Shown: one piece after another, positions 1 through 8,911 of the stretch
Layout of the letters: every line of letters starts with the position of its first letter
How positions within the stretch are numbered: the first letter of the stretch is position 1
Origin: Bacteroidales bacterium UBA5507
GTDB taxonomy: Bacteria; Bacteroidota; Bacteroidia; Bacteroidales; Lentimicrobiaceae
DNA length: 64,000 nt
Direction of reading: 5' to 3'
Assembly (NCBI GenBank): GCA_002426195.1
Contig: DIOT01000041.1
Location: 62,001-126,000 of the forward strand
The notes under the pieces: model-generated
Database searches by the model: none
What the model was told of the DNA's origin: nothing
The model's input: only the letters and a program-made list of their open reading frames with translations
Position numbers and translations under genes: made by a program

Positions 1-1204
1 TTGCAGTAAGGGGAGCGTGCATAACTGCAGCCATAACACCAGCCATACCTGCGAGTGCAAAGTTGCTTTCGGGGAGGTCAACGAATTTAAATATGTTTAC
101 TGCTTTTGCGACCAGAAACCCCGTAATACCTCCCATAAACAAGGATGGTGCGAAAACACCCCCAACACCACCACCACCTGTGGTGAATGCCATAGCTATG
201 ACTTTAAAAAACAAGACCAGGACAATAAATAGTAAAAACAGCCATGAGTTGTCCTTAAAGCTATAGAAAAAGCTTCCGTTGAACAGGCTTTCACCTCTGC
301 CATTTAATATATCGGTTAGAATATCATAACCTTCGCCATAAAGCGGAGGGAAAAGGAAAATTAGCAGACTGACTACAATTCCCGAGATTAGCAGTTTACG
401 GAATGTATTCCTGATATTGGAAAGCTTTGATTCTATATATCGGTTTGCCCTTACAAAATACAATGAAACGAAACCTGCAACTATACCCAGCAGTATGTAA
501 AACGGTATGTTGCTTATGTCGAAGGGTGCAACTGAAAAGAATGCAAACATCACAGTTTTACCCATGATGAGGGAACTTAGCGTAGCACCAGTGATGGATG
601 CAATCAGCAGTGGAATTATTGATCCCATGGTTAGGTCAAGCATCACAACTTCGAGTCCGAAAAGTATTCCTGCGATAGGAGCGTTAAAGATGCTTGCAAT
701 AGCGCCGGCTGCACCACAACCAATCATGAGTGTGATGGTGCGGTAATCCATTCTGAGTACACGTGCAAGGTTAGAGCCAATGGAAGCTCCGGTGAGGACT
801 ATTGGTGCTTCAAGTCCTACTGACCCTCCAAACCCGACAGTTAAAGTACTTCCAATCAGAGATGAGTAGTTATTATGAGGTTTCAGATGGCTGTTGTTAC
901 GACTAATTGCATAGAGTACTTTGCTGATTCCGTGGGATATGTCGTCTTTGACAATGTATTTAACAAACAATACAGTGAGAGCCATTCCAAAAAGCGGGTA
1001 TAGCAGATAGAGAAAATTTACACCTTCGGCCTCAAAACCAACTGTTAAAATGTAGTGTGTATAATAAACAGTATTTTTAAGAACTACAGCTGATAGTCCA
1101 CTAATAAGTCCGACAACAAAACTCAGTAACAATACGAAGTTGCGGTGACTTATGTGCTTAAGTCTCCACTTTTGTAGCTTTATAAGAGAGAGGGATAGTA
1201 TCAT
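1..1204 (-). CDS. ClC-family chloride channel, partial (C-terminus beyond left edge)
   Basis: About 401 codons are visible on the minus strand from an ATG at 1204; the C-terminus lies outside the window. The protein is strongly hydrophobic with many membrane helices. ClC signatures are present: the gating-glutamate motif GSVGLEAP at residues 127-134 (Glu132, the counterpart of ClC-ec1 Glu148 in GREGP), the helix-F motif FNAPIAGILFGLE at about 173-185, and the helix-N motif GGVFAPSLF at 348-356. Where ClC-ec1 has the internal proton glutamate (Glu203), this protein has Val186, the residue typical of ClC channels, so passive chloride conduction is more likely than Cl-/H+ exchange (inference). 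The tyrosine that would coordinate chloride, and any CBS or TrkA domains, fall off the edge. A -7 promoter box lies only 5 nt upstream of the ATG. Confidence 0.9.
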   Translation of the reverse strand, partial: MILSLSLIKLQKWRLKHISHRNFVLLLSFVVGLISGLSAVVLKNTVYYTHYILTVGFEAEGVNFLYLLYPLFGMALTVLFVKYIVKDDISHGISKVLYAISRNNSHLKPHNNYSSLIGSTLTVGFGGSVGLEAPIVLTGASIGSNLARVLRMDYRTITLMIGCGAAGAIASIFNAPIAGILFGLEVVMLDLTMGSIIPLLIASITGATLSSLIMGKTVMFAFFSVAPFDISNIPFYILLGIVAGFVSLYFVRANRYIESKLSNIRNTFRKLLISGIVVSLLIFLFPPLYGEGYDILTDILNGRGESLFNGSFFYSFKDNSWLFLLFIVLVLFFKVIAMAFTTGGGGVGGVFAPSLFMGGITGFLVAKAVNIFKFVDLPESNFALAGMAGVMAAVMHAPLTA

Positions 1205-1209
1205 ACATG

Positions 1210-1217
1210 CAAATGTA
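1210..1217 (-). promoter_or_regulatory. Bacteroidetes -7 box for the ClC gene
   Basis: The minus strand reads TACATTTG, a match to TAnnTTTG, ending 5 nt before the ATG, so transcription would begin at or beside the start codon. It lies in an imperfect palindrome (arms GCAAAT/ATTTGC, 1209-1226) that also makes TAAATTTG on the plus strand. Confidence 0.4.
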
Positions 1218-1265
1218 TAAATTTGCCTTAAAGAAAATCAATTAGATTTAAGAAATCGAACAATA

Positions 1266-3941
1266 CTAATTGTCTCTGAAGTCTTTCTTTCTGTTGAGTT
1301 TAAGGTCCTGAAGTACAGAAGCTTTTACTTTTATGTAGAAGTTCCAGCTTTTCAGGTATCCGATTGGTATCCAGTTAAATCTCATCTCCCAGCAATGAAG
1401 ATCACGGTAGACACTTATGGATGTGTGTGAGAGGGCTTTATTCTCTATATCATAATTGGTCGTAAAGTTAACTTTCCACTTAGGTGTGACATTAATATCC
1501 CCGTTTACAGCAATGGTATGTACGACTCTGTTATCATATTTCCGCTGTGGATAAATTAAGAAATCATTATAACCCAAACTATAACTGAAATTTAAGTTCC
1601 ATTGATTATTCCAATTGATATAATTATCAGGGTTTTGAATTATGTCTTCAACTTCTTCTTCAGGCACAACTACAGAAGTTGATGAAGTGGGAGTTTTAGA
1701 TTTTCCGGGACTTAAATTATACGAAAGTGAGAAATTCCAACTGGAGTTGTCTCTTCTGAATAATCTTTTGTTTTCTGTCCATTCAAACCGGTCAATCAAT
1801 GTGCCTTTATCGTTTGTAACATATGGGCTGAAGCTCGCATTATATGATATCTGTAGTTTCTTAAAGAGAGTGGTCCTGGCCGACAAACGCAAAGGACTCC
1901 ATTGAAGTGTGTCTTTTGCCAGGTCATATGACGAACCAAGGGTGAAGTTTTCAATTAACATCACTTTTTTCATTCCTGTAACAGTATCACTGCGTGATCT
2001 TACTTTAATTTCCAGGTTATTGGAAATGGAGAAATTTAACGCTCCTGATTTCCTGTCGGGTGGTGTTCCATAAATGCCATCGCTGAAAATTGAATATCGT
2101 TCAATTCTCCCTGTTGTATCAGCTTGTACACTTTTATAATAACCAAATTTTGAACTACCGAAATCAGGTCTTAGTGATAGGCTAACTGATGGTCGAACAA
2201 CATGCCTGACAGCTCTCAGCGGGCCTTTCTTAAATTGCTTCATCCCGTATACTGTCGTTGATAATCCGGTTGAGTAGTTGTATTCATGAATTGCATAGAA
2301 GCCGGGAACAGTATCCCATAATTGGTAACCCGCAACTGTATCTCCATCAATTACCGCTTGTTCATCTATCCAGATTCGGGTAATACTCCTCGAATACCAG
2401 CGTTCAGTAAAATTAACTGTATTTGAAAAACTAAAATACTTTAAAAGCTTAAGTGTCAGATTTATGGGAATTGTATGCTGTATCCCATTGTCCATGTTCT
2501 TAAACATGGCATTTGTAAACATCAGTGAATCGGCAGTCCTGATTTCATTTTTTGCAGTCATTGTATATGACATACCTATGTTGTCATACCATTTAAGATT
2601 TGATACTTTATCAGGTCTGCGGAAAGGAAAGAATTTGTTGACACTTAAGTTAATTGATGGAAGTGTGAAGTTAACTAACTTAGTTTGAGTGTTTTGACTA
2701 TGAGTTAGAGAACCTGTCATGTTTACACGATCGCCAAAAGAAGTAGAATAACTAATACTTGACTGAAAGGTATTCGTAAGGTGGTCATTAATAGACACCG
2801 GATTATAGCGGGAGAATGTACTTGATCCAATATTCACACTTGCGTTAAATTGGCTCCTTGGTCTTGCTTTGGGATCCTGACGATGAGTCCAGATTATTTT
2901 GTAGTCTCTTCTTTTTGTAAAGCTTTGTGTCTCTCTTACCCCCGAGGTATTAATAGCATAATTGAGGTTTAAACTACCTGAATATTTATAGCGTTTCCGA
3001 TAGTTGAAAGTTGGTTTAACTGCCCAGCTTCCCCGTGAGGCAATATCACCTATCAACTTAAGCTCCATGTACTCACTAATCCCAAAATAGTAACCGCCGT
3101 TGTCAAGGTAGAAACCTCTATTGGTTGATTCGCCATATGTTGGTATTAAGATTCCTGAAGTTTGTCCGCGTTTGTTTGGGAAAAGCCCGAATGGTAATAT
3201 TAATGGCAGAGGGACATCCTCTATGGTCATATAAGCAGGACCTGTGACGATTTTGTTATTTGGTATTACTTTAGCTTTAGTAAACTTCAGACTAAAGTGT
3301 GGATGATCAAGGTTACATGTTGTATATCCACCACCTTTCATATTGCTAACGTCATTGTCCATCTTCTTTACCACCTCACCATGTAAATAACCCTGGCCTT
3401 CCTGAGTTATAACATTTTTTATAAGTCCTTTCTTGGTATCGAAATTATACCTCATTTCTTTAGAAATGAAGCTTTGTGAGCCTTCGGAGAATTCAGGGAG
3501 GCCTATTTCCACATTTGCAGAATCAACCAGTGGCTTTGCTGTGAGAATGTTGGTATTGAAGTCAATTTCAATGTATCCGGCTTTTTGTTTTATTTTCTCA
3601 TAGCTTATATCGGCATCTCTGAACAGGAATACTTTTTGGTTTTCGAGATCAAGCCTGATAGAATCGGTTGCGCTGTAGACTACCTTTGAGCTGATTGCAC
3701 TCTTTTTCTTTTTTACTGCAGTGGTGTCGTTAGATTGACTCTGATTCAATGAATCGGGTACGGTAATGAACAATGAATCAATCGGTTGAGATATTGAAAC
3801 TGTAGTGTCCGGCACAGGAGTATTGATGGTGTCATTTTGGGCAATAGTGGATGAATGTATTGCCAATATCATAGAAATGGCCAAAAATAACTTCAGGATT
3901 AACCAAAAATCAATGTTAAAAGAGTAGCCGGTGTGCTTCAA
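1266..3941 (-). CDS. lptD: LPS-assembly outer-membrane protein LptD (OstA family)
   Basis: An 891-residue protein with an N-terminal signal peptide (hydrophobic segment about residues 13-34, ending near STIAQ). A Ser/Thr/Asp-rich linker follows, then an OstA-like N-terminal region (about 90-250) and a long C-terminal region rich in alternating hydrophobic/aromatic strands, as in the LptD beta-barrel. It reads like the Bacteroidetes form of LptD, which inserts lipopolysaccharide into the outer leaflet of the outer membrane. Its length is within the family range. It is divergent from the amidase gene and shares a region with an OstA/LptA-like gene at 6263-7768, which supports a role in envelope biogenesis. 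An alternative reading is a general OstA-domain barrel protein, because Bacteroidetes LptD is divergent. Confidence 0.82.
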   Translation of the reverse strand: MKHTGYSFNIDFWLILKLFLAISMILAIHSSTIAQNDTINTPVPDTTVSISQPIDSLFITVPDSLNQSQSNDTTAVKKKKSAISSKVVYSATDSIRLDLENQKVFLFRDADISYEKIKQKAGYIEIDFNTNILTAKPLVDSANVEIGLPEFSEGSQSFISKEMRYNFDTKKGLIKNVITQEGQGYLHGEVVKKMDNDVSNMKGGGYTTCNLDHPHFSLKFTKAKVIPNNKIVTGPAYMTIEDVPLPLILPFGLFPNKRGQTSGILIPTYGESTNRGFYLDNGGYYFGISEYMELKLIGDIASRGSWAVKPTFNYRKRYKYSGSLNLNYAINTSGVRETQSFTKRRDYKIIWTHRQDPKARPRSQFNASVNIGSSTFSRYNPVSINDHLTNTFQSSISYSTSFGDRVNMTGSLTHSQNTQTKLVNFTLPSINLSVNKFFPFRRPDKVSNLKWYDNIGMSYTMTAKNEIRTADSLMFTNAMFKNMDNGIQHTIPINLTLKLLKYFSFSNTVNFTERWYSRSITRIWIDEQAVIDGDTVAGYQLWDTVPGFYAIHEYNYSTGLSTTVYGMKQFKKGPLRAVRHVVRPSVSLSLRPDFGSSKFGYYKSVQADTTGRIERYSIFSDGIYGTPPDRKSGALNFSISNNLEIKVRSRSDTVTGMKKVMLIENFTLGSSYDLAKDTLQWSPLRLSARTTLFKKLQISYNASFSPYVTNDKGTLIDRFEWTENKRLFRRDNSSWNFSLSYNLSPGKSKTPTSSTSVVVPEEEVEDIIQNPDNYINWNNQWNLNFSYSLGYNDFLIYPQRKYDNRVVHTIAVNGDINVTPKWKVNFTTNYDIENKALSHTSISVYRDLHCWEMRFNWIPIGYLKSWNFYIKVKASVLQDLKLNRKKDFRDN

Positions 3942-4039
3942 TTATATTAAATTTGTGTGTTAATTAGTGGTTGACAAATCCTGGTAGAGCTATTTCAAAG
4001 TTGCCTTAATATTTTGTGGCAAAACTAATCAAAATAAAC

Positions 4040-5254
4040 ATGGTGATAAAACGGATTTTTTCTTTCTTTATTCTCTTATTTGCTGCATTATTGATTTCTT
4101 TTAACGCAGAAGCTCAAAAAGTTAAAAAAGTAGTTATAGATGCCGGTCATGGTGGCCATGATCCGGGAGCAGTTGGTAAGATTTCGAAGGAAAAGGATAT
4201 AACACTTGCAATAGCACTTCAAACCGGGCGTTTTATTGAAGAGAATCTGCCTGATATCAAGGTCGTGTACACCCGTAAAACTGATGTGTTCGTAGAATTA
4301 TTCCGTAGAGCCAGGATTGCAAATGAGGCTAAAGCTGATTTGTTTATTTCAATTCATTGTAATGCCAACAAATCATCAACTCCCTATGGTGCTGAGACAT
4401 ATGTTATGGGACTTCATAAAAGTGATGCAAACCTTGCTGTTGCCCAAACTGAGAACGCCTCAATTCTTTTGGAGGAAGATTACCATGTGCAATACGACGG
4501 ATTTGACCCGGCATCTCCCGAAGGGTATATCTTTTTCTCTATGCTGCAGAATGCATATATGGACCAAAGTCTTGGTCTGGCGAGCAGTGTTCAGAAGCAT
4601 TTTAAGGACAGGGTGAATCTTTTTGACAGGGGAGTAAAGCAGGCCGGCTTTTTAGTTTTGTATAAGACTACGATGCCTTCTGTTCTTATTGAAACAGGTT
4701 TTATAAGTAATCCCAAAGAGGAAAAGATGCTTGCATCAGAAGAAGGTCAGACATATATTGCTTCGGCTATCTACAGAGCTGTGAAAGAATATAAAATGAG
4801 TATGGAGAAAACTCCGAATCTTGCAGTTTCAGATGAACTTAAAGCTCCGGGCCCGGGGAGCAAAAAGGAGGATTCTTCACTCATGAAGGATAAAACAAAA
4901 CCTAAAAATGATAAGACACAGGAAGTTCTGCTGGCTCAGAAAGATGTAGCACCATCTATTGAGGGAGATAATTCAGAACCTTCTGTAAATAATCTTGTTT
5001 TTAAAGTACAGTTCCTCGTCTCTGATAATGTACTTAAAAATTCTGATAAAGCATTAAAGGGATTGAAAGATGTTGATTATTACAAACATAGCGGTATGTA
5101 TAAGTATACTTACGGCTCAGAAATAAGTTTTGAGGATGCCGAAAGAAAGGCTAGAGAACTACGAAAGCTTGGTTTCAGCGATTGTTTTGTTGTTGCTTTC
5201 TTAAATGGTGAAAGGATTGATATTAATGAAGCTAAAAAATTGCAGAATAACTGA
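4040..5254 (+). CDS. N-acetylmuramoyl-L-alanine amidase (Amidase_3) with SPOR-like tail
   Basis: A zinc amidase that cleaves the bond between MurNAc and the peptide stem of peptidoglycan. The zinc-binding motifs of Amidase_3 are visible: DAGHGGHDPGA just after the signal peptide, a Glu in KEKDITLA, SIHCNA in the middle and the catalytic VLIETGFISN near residue 225. A charged linker (about 265-320) is followed by a C-terminal segment resembling a SPOR domain (about 320-400), which would bind denuded glycan at the septum. The frame is open from a GTG at 4016, but the ATG at 4040 gives a clean signal peptide (MVIKRIF plus hydrophobic run ending NAEAQ) and is preferred. The MCE gene starts 13 bp downstream, so the two are probably co-transcribed. 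Confidence 0.9.
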   Translation: MVIKRIFSFFILLFAALLISFNAEAQKVKKVVIDAGHGGHDPGAVGKISKEKDITLAIALQTGRFIEENLPDIKVVYTRKTDVFVELFRRARIANEAKADLFISIHCNANKSSTPYGAETYVMGLHKSDANLAVAQTENASILLEEDYHVQYDGFDPASPEGYIFFSMLQNAYMDQSLGLASSVQKHFKDRVNLFDRGVKQAGFLVLYKTTMPSVLIETGFISNPKEEKMLASEEGQTYIASAIYRAVKEYKMSMEKTPNLAVSDELKAPGPGSKKEDSSLMKDKTKPKNDKTQEVLLAQKDVAPSIEGDNSEPSVNNLVFKVQFLVSDNVLKNSDKALKGLKDVDYYKHSGMYKYTYGSEISFEDAERKARELRKLGFSDCFVVAFLNGERIDINEAKKLQNN

Positions 5255-5267
5255 TTAAAAGTAAATA

Positions 5268-6260
5268 ATGAAATTTAACCGGTACAGTCGTGAACTGAAG
5301 ATAGGACTTGTTACAGTTTTGACAATTGTAGCATTTATTTGGGGTTTTAACTATCTGAAAGGCAAAGATCTTTTTAATAGTCAACGCACATTTTATGTCG
5401 TGTATAATAATGTTTCAGGTTTAATGAAAGCCAATGCCGTTACTATTAGCGGGCTTAATATAGGTCAGGTAAATGGCCTTGAATTCCTTGAAAGCGATCC
5501 TACAAAGGTTGTTGTTGAGCTTACTATTGCAAATGACATAAATATCCCATCAAATTCAACAGCCAGAATTTATAGTTCCGACCTGTTAGGTACACGTGGT
5601 ATAGAGATTGTGCTCGGAGATTCTCCTGATGGTGCAAAATCAGGCGATACTCTCCGTTCAGATGTGGCAATGAGCCTTCAGGAAGAGGTTAATGATATGG
5701 TGCAACCGATACTTGTAAAAGCAGGTAGCATGATGAGCAGCATCGATACTGTTATAACGGCAGTTGGCGAGATTTTTAATTATGGCACCAGAGAGGATCT
5801 GATAAAAAGCGTTGAAAGCCTTCGCAATACTATTGCCAATATTGAAAATGCTACTAAGTCTATTGACACATTGCTTGTAACTCAGCGTAGCAGACTCGTA
5901 GGAATATTTAAGAATGTGGAGTCAATTACTACTAACCTGGAAGATAACAATGAAGAGCTAACACGCATAATCTCTAATGCAGCAAGCATTTCTGATACTA
6001 TTGCTCGATCTAACCTTGCCGGAATGATTGCAAATCTGGAAACTTCCATTGCAAATCTCACCAAAGCTACTGATAAGATCAGTTCAGGCGAGGGCTCTAT
6101 TGGGCTGTTGCTGAATGATGAAAAGTTATACAGAGACCTTGAGTCTTCATCGAAACAGCTTAATCTTCTTCTTGAAGATATCAGACTTAATCCACGAAGA
6201 TACCTGCAATTCTCAGTTTTTGGGAAATCAAAACCATATACTCCTCCTGTAACTGAATAA
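5268..6260 (+). CDS. MlaD/MCE-domain lipid-transport protein
   Basis: A 330-residue protein with one N-terminal membrane anchor (about residues 12-28) followed by an MCE domain (about 38-118) containing the typical VSGLMKANAVTISGLNIGQV-like segment. The rest is helical, with Asn/Ser/Ile-rich heptads (about 150-300) consistent with a coiled, tunnel-forming tail. MCE proteins bind phospholipid in the periplasm for an ABC transporter (MlaFEDB in E. coli). No mlaE or mlaF is adjacent, so the permease and ATPase must be elsewhere. The amidase gene ends 13 bp upstream, an arrangement I recall as common in Bacteroidetes. Its stop codon lies 2 bp from that of the convergent OstA-like gene, with no visible terminator. 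Confidence 0.87.
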   Translation: MKFNRYSRELKIGLVTVLTIVAFIWGFNYLKGKDLFNSQRTFYVVYNNVSGLMKANAVTISGLNIGQVNGLEFLESDPTKVVVELTIANDINIPSNSTARIYSSDLLGTRGIEIVLGDSPDGAKSGDTLRSDVAMSLQEEVNDMVQPILVKAGSMMSSIDTVITAVGEIFNYGTREDLIKSVESLRNTIANIENATKSIDTLLVTQRSRLVGIFKNVESITTNLEDNNEELTRIISNAASISDTIARSNLAGMIANLETSIANLTKATDKISSGEGSIGLLLNDEKLYRDLESSSKQLNLLLEDIRLNPRRYLQFSVFGKSKPYTPPVTE

Positions 6261-6262
6261 AG

Positions 6263-7768
6263 TTACTGCCATCTGAAAATGTCATATCGGTCAACAGGGC
6301 GAAGATGATCAAGCCATTCAAAGTCATCGAGCAGTAATTCCTGTGGAGTGAGTTCTCCTTCGGGATGAAGAGTTGCGTTTGGTTTAGCGAGGTATGTCAG
6401 ATCACGAATCTTACGATCGCGGATTCGTATATTCATGTTGCTTGAGAATGATTTATTAACACCGGTTAAAGTGCCATCTTCTTCCCTTACCCAGTATAAG
6501 GTTTCAGAATTCCCCAGTACTTTTATGAATACAAGCTCATTGTCGGTAAAATAGCCTTCCATGTCTCGCCCCTTAATCTGATTGTAGCCGGTTGTATCCT
6601 TTGAGACCATAAAAGCAGATGAGTACAGGAACATTTTTTTTATGGTTTCTTCGCCGGTAAGGACATATATAGAATCAGCAGTAAGTTGATTGCCATCCGC
6701 CCAGAGTACAGGGTGCCTGTGTAATCGCATTGTTGAATCGGAAAATGAATAGATCAGTGAATCGGCCATTCCCTGCATATCGTTTCTGAAAAACTTCATT
6801 TTATAATAGGCGTAGATTTCTTTTGTTGTCTGAGTGGAATCGAAAGTTACCTTCATCGTGTCGGAGTGGATAAACAAAGTATCGTTATCATCAATCATAT
6901 GCGCTTCGGGCATATCAGTGATAAGTGTGTATCCAATTGACTTGTCGTACTCCGCGTATTGTCCGTATACAATCATGTTCTGCACTGTGTCAATTACCTG
7001 TATATTCTTAAAAGCCTGCCCATAGCCATTTGTTCTCTCATAGTAAAGACTATCGCCGGTAAGGACTTGATCGCCATTGCGAACGCGTGCGTTTTCATTA
7101 AACTCCGAAATGTCAGTATCAGTATTATACCAACCATTTTCAGCATATATATCTGTGCCTTCGCCAACTATTGTTGTAGGGCCTCTGAATTTGGATATTT
7201 TAGTTTGAGTGTTATATTCGAGTGTATCGCAATTCATCTTGTAATCGGGGTTAATCAACACCACATCCATCCGGAAGAAAAAATCTTTTGTGTTCGTATG
7301 GTAGTATCCTCTTTTACTGTCAAGCGTATTGTCTGCATTCACAATGTGTCCGTCATTCAGGTAGTATGCAATCCCACTCACGCGATCAAATGTTAGTTTA
7401 TTAGTAATTAGTACTGTTTGGTTGTCAATAAATTTCACATTATCAAAGACTTCTGCAACCTTTGTTTCGCCATTATAATAAATAGAATCACCATAAAGAT
7501 GAAGGGTATCGGCCGAATTGATATGCACATTACTGTATGCCTTTACGCTATTATTGGCATTATTGAGGTGTGCCGAATCACAATACAGGAAAGCACCTTC
7601 ATGTTCGAAGACAGCATTGCCAAGAATTCGTTGAATATTTTCTCCCAGAGTGCGATCATACACTGCTTCGTTAGCCTGCACAAGGCGAATTTTTTTTCGC
7701 TCCTGAGAGGATGCGGAAATTGTGATACAAAGTGATAGGAATAGCAATAAAATATATTTCTTGGGCAT
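6263..7768 (-). CDS. OstA/LptA-like periplasmic protein
   Basis: A 501-residue exported protein with an N-terminal signal peptide (to about residue 21, ISASSQ). It is built of repeated short beta-strand units of the form (A)Y/NxxxN-V-x-[IV]-x-[ND]-x-D-T-[LT], as expected for an extended OstA/LptA beta-jellyroll. Bacteroidetes carry such long OstA-like proteins (organic solvent tolerance family), thought to bridge LPS across the periplasm to LptD. The last about 60 residues are acidic and Leu/Pro-rich and not repetitive. It lies about 2.3 kb from lptD, on the same strand. The exact role is inferred: it could be an LptA-type bridge or another OstA-fold lipid carrier. Confidence 0.75.
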   Translation of the reverse strand: MPKKYILLLFLSLCITISASSQERKKIRLVQANEAVYDRTLGENIQRILGNAVFEHEGAFLYCDSAHLNNANNSVKAYSNVHINSADTLHLYGDSIYYNGETKVAEVFDNVKFIDNQTVLITNKLTFDRVSGIAYYLNDGHIVNADNTLDSKRGYYHTNTKDFFFRMDVVLINPDYKMNCDTLEYNTQTKISKFRGPTTIVGEGTDIYAENGWYNTDTDISEFNENARVRNGDQVLTGDSLYYERTNGYGQAFKNIQVIDTVQNMIVYGQYAEYDKSIGYTLITDMPEAHMIDDNDTLFIHSDTMKVTFDSTQTTKEIYAYYKMKFFRNDMQGMADSLIYSFSDSTMRLHRHPVLWADGNQLTADSIYVLTGEETIKKMFLYSSAFMVSKDTTGYNQIKGRDMEGYFTDNELVFIKVLGNSETLYWVREEDGTLTGVNKSFSSNMNIRIRDRKIRDLTYLAKPNATLHPEGELTPQELLLDDFEWLDHLRPVDRYDIFRWQ

Positions 7769-7844
7769 ATCAGGCTATAAAATTGGTTGTCAAAGATAGG
7801 GTATATAGTTAAAAAATATTTTAGGAAGGCCTGTTATTTAGTTA

Positions 7845-7852
7845 TAAATTTG
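7845..7852 (+). promoter_or_regulatory. Candidate promoter (-7 box) of the pta-hbd-ackA operon
   Basis: TAAATTTG matches TAnnTTTG and lies 37 nt before the pta ATG. A TTTTAGG at 7819-7825 sits about where the -33 element (TTTG) would be, but is imperfect. Confidence 0.4.
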
Positions 7853-7889
7853 CCTGCCAACTTTATTAATAATATTAAATTGTTTTCCA

Positions 7890-8888
7890 ATGAGTTTGAT
7901 GGACACTATCAGGGACAATGCAAGAAAACTAAACAAATGTATTGTATTACCTGAAGGAACAGAAGAGCGTACACTAAAAGCCGCTGCGTATATCCTTAAC
8001 GATAAACTAGCAAGAATTATTTTACTTGGCAACAAGGATGAAATACAGCGTAAGAGTGAAGAATTTGGCTTACAGAATTTAGGTGAAGCCACAATAATTG
8101 ATCCGGAGAATAATCCTGATGCCGAAAAGTATATTAACATGCTTATGGAAATCAGGAAATCAAAAAGTATGACTTACGATGAAGCTTCACAATTAGTCAG
8201 AGATCCTTTATACCTGGCTACACTGCTTATTAAGGCAGGTATTGCTGATGGAGAAGTGGCAGGAGCTAAAAATTCTACAGGAAATGTGCTGAGGCCGGCA
8301 TTTCAGATTGTAAAGACCTTACCGGGTATCAGTGTGGTGTCGGGTGCTTTCATTATGATTTTAAAGAATAATCCTAATACACCTGATCAGATTCTGGTAT
8401 TTGCTGATTGTGCCGTTCATCCTGATCCTACTGCTCCTGAGCTTGCTGAGATAGCCATTTCAACAGCTCAGACTGCAAGGAAGATTGCTAAAATTGATCC
8501 TAAAATAGCCATGTTAAGCTTTTCGACAAAAGGTAGTGCAAAACATGCTTTAGTGGATAAAGTTGTTGAAGCAACAAGAATTGCGAAAGAAAAAGCACCA
8601 TGGCTTGAAATCGATGGTGAACTTCAGGCAGATGCTGCACTGGTTGAATCAATAGGAATGAGTAAAGCACCGGGCAGCAGCATTGCAGGTAAGGCCAACG
8701 TTTTAGTCTTCCCGGGCCTTGAAACCGGAAACATTGCATATAAATTGGTTCAGCGTCTTGCAGGCGCGGAAGCCATAGGACCAATCCTTCAGGGGATGGC
8801 AGCACCTATTAACGAATTATCGAGAGGATGTTCTATAAGCGATATCGTTAATCTTGTTGCAATAACAGCCAATCAATCAGCTCAGTAG
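7890..8888 (+). CDS. pta: Phosphate acetyltransferase
   Basis: A 332-residue short-form phosphotransacetylase that interconverts acetyl-CoA and acetyl phosphate, acting with AckA to make ATP from acetyl-CoA. Typical motifs are the N-terminal CIVLPEGTEERTLKAA, DGEVAGAKNSTGNVLRPA in the middle, FADCAVHPDPTAPELAEIA, and the C-terminal NVLVFPGLETGNIAYKLVQR. The length fits Pta (about 330) rather than phosphate butyryltransferase (about 300). It is first of three plus-strand genes: 23 bp to the dehydrogenase, then 32 bp to ackA. Since the middle gene acts on C4 acyl-CoA, a side activity on butyryl-CoA cannot be excluded, but the sequence reads as Pta. Confidence 0.92.
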   Translation: MSLMDTIRDNARKLNKCIVLPEGTEERTLKAAAYILNDKLARIILLGNKDEIQRKSEEFGLQNLGEATIIDPENNPDAEKYINMLMEIRKSKSMTYDEASQLVRDPLYLATLLIKAGIADGEVAGAKNSTGNVLRPAFQIVKTLPGISVVSGAFIMILKNNPNTPDQILVFADCAVHPDPTAPELAEIAISTAQTARKIAKIDPKIAMLSFSTKGSAKHALVDKVVEATRIAKEKAPWLEIDGELQADAALVESIGMSKAPGSSIAGKANVLVFPGLETGNIAYKLVQRLAGAEAIGPILQGMAAPINELSRGCSISDIVNLVAITANQSAQ

Positions 8889-8911
8889 ATAATAATTTAA
8901 ATAAAATTCAA

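Noticed and set aside
6959..7396. 145-aa plus-strand open frame
   Set aside because: It is antisense to the OstA-like gene, which has a signal peptide and repeat structure. The protein is cysteine-rich, with no start context or domain.
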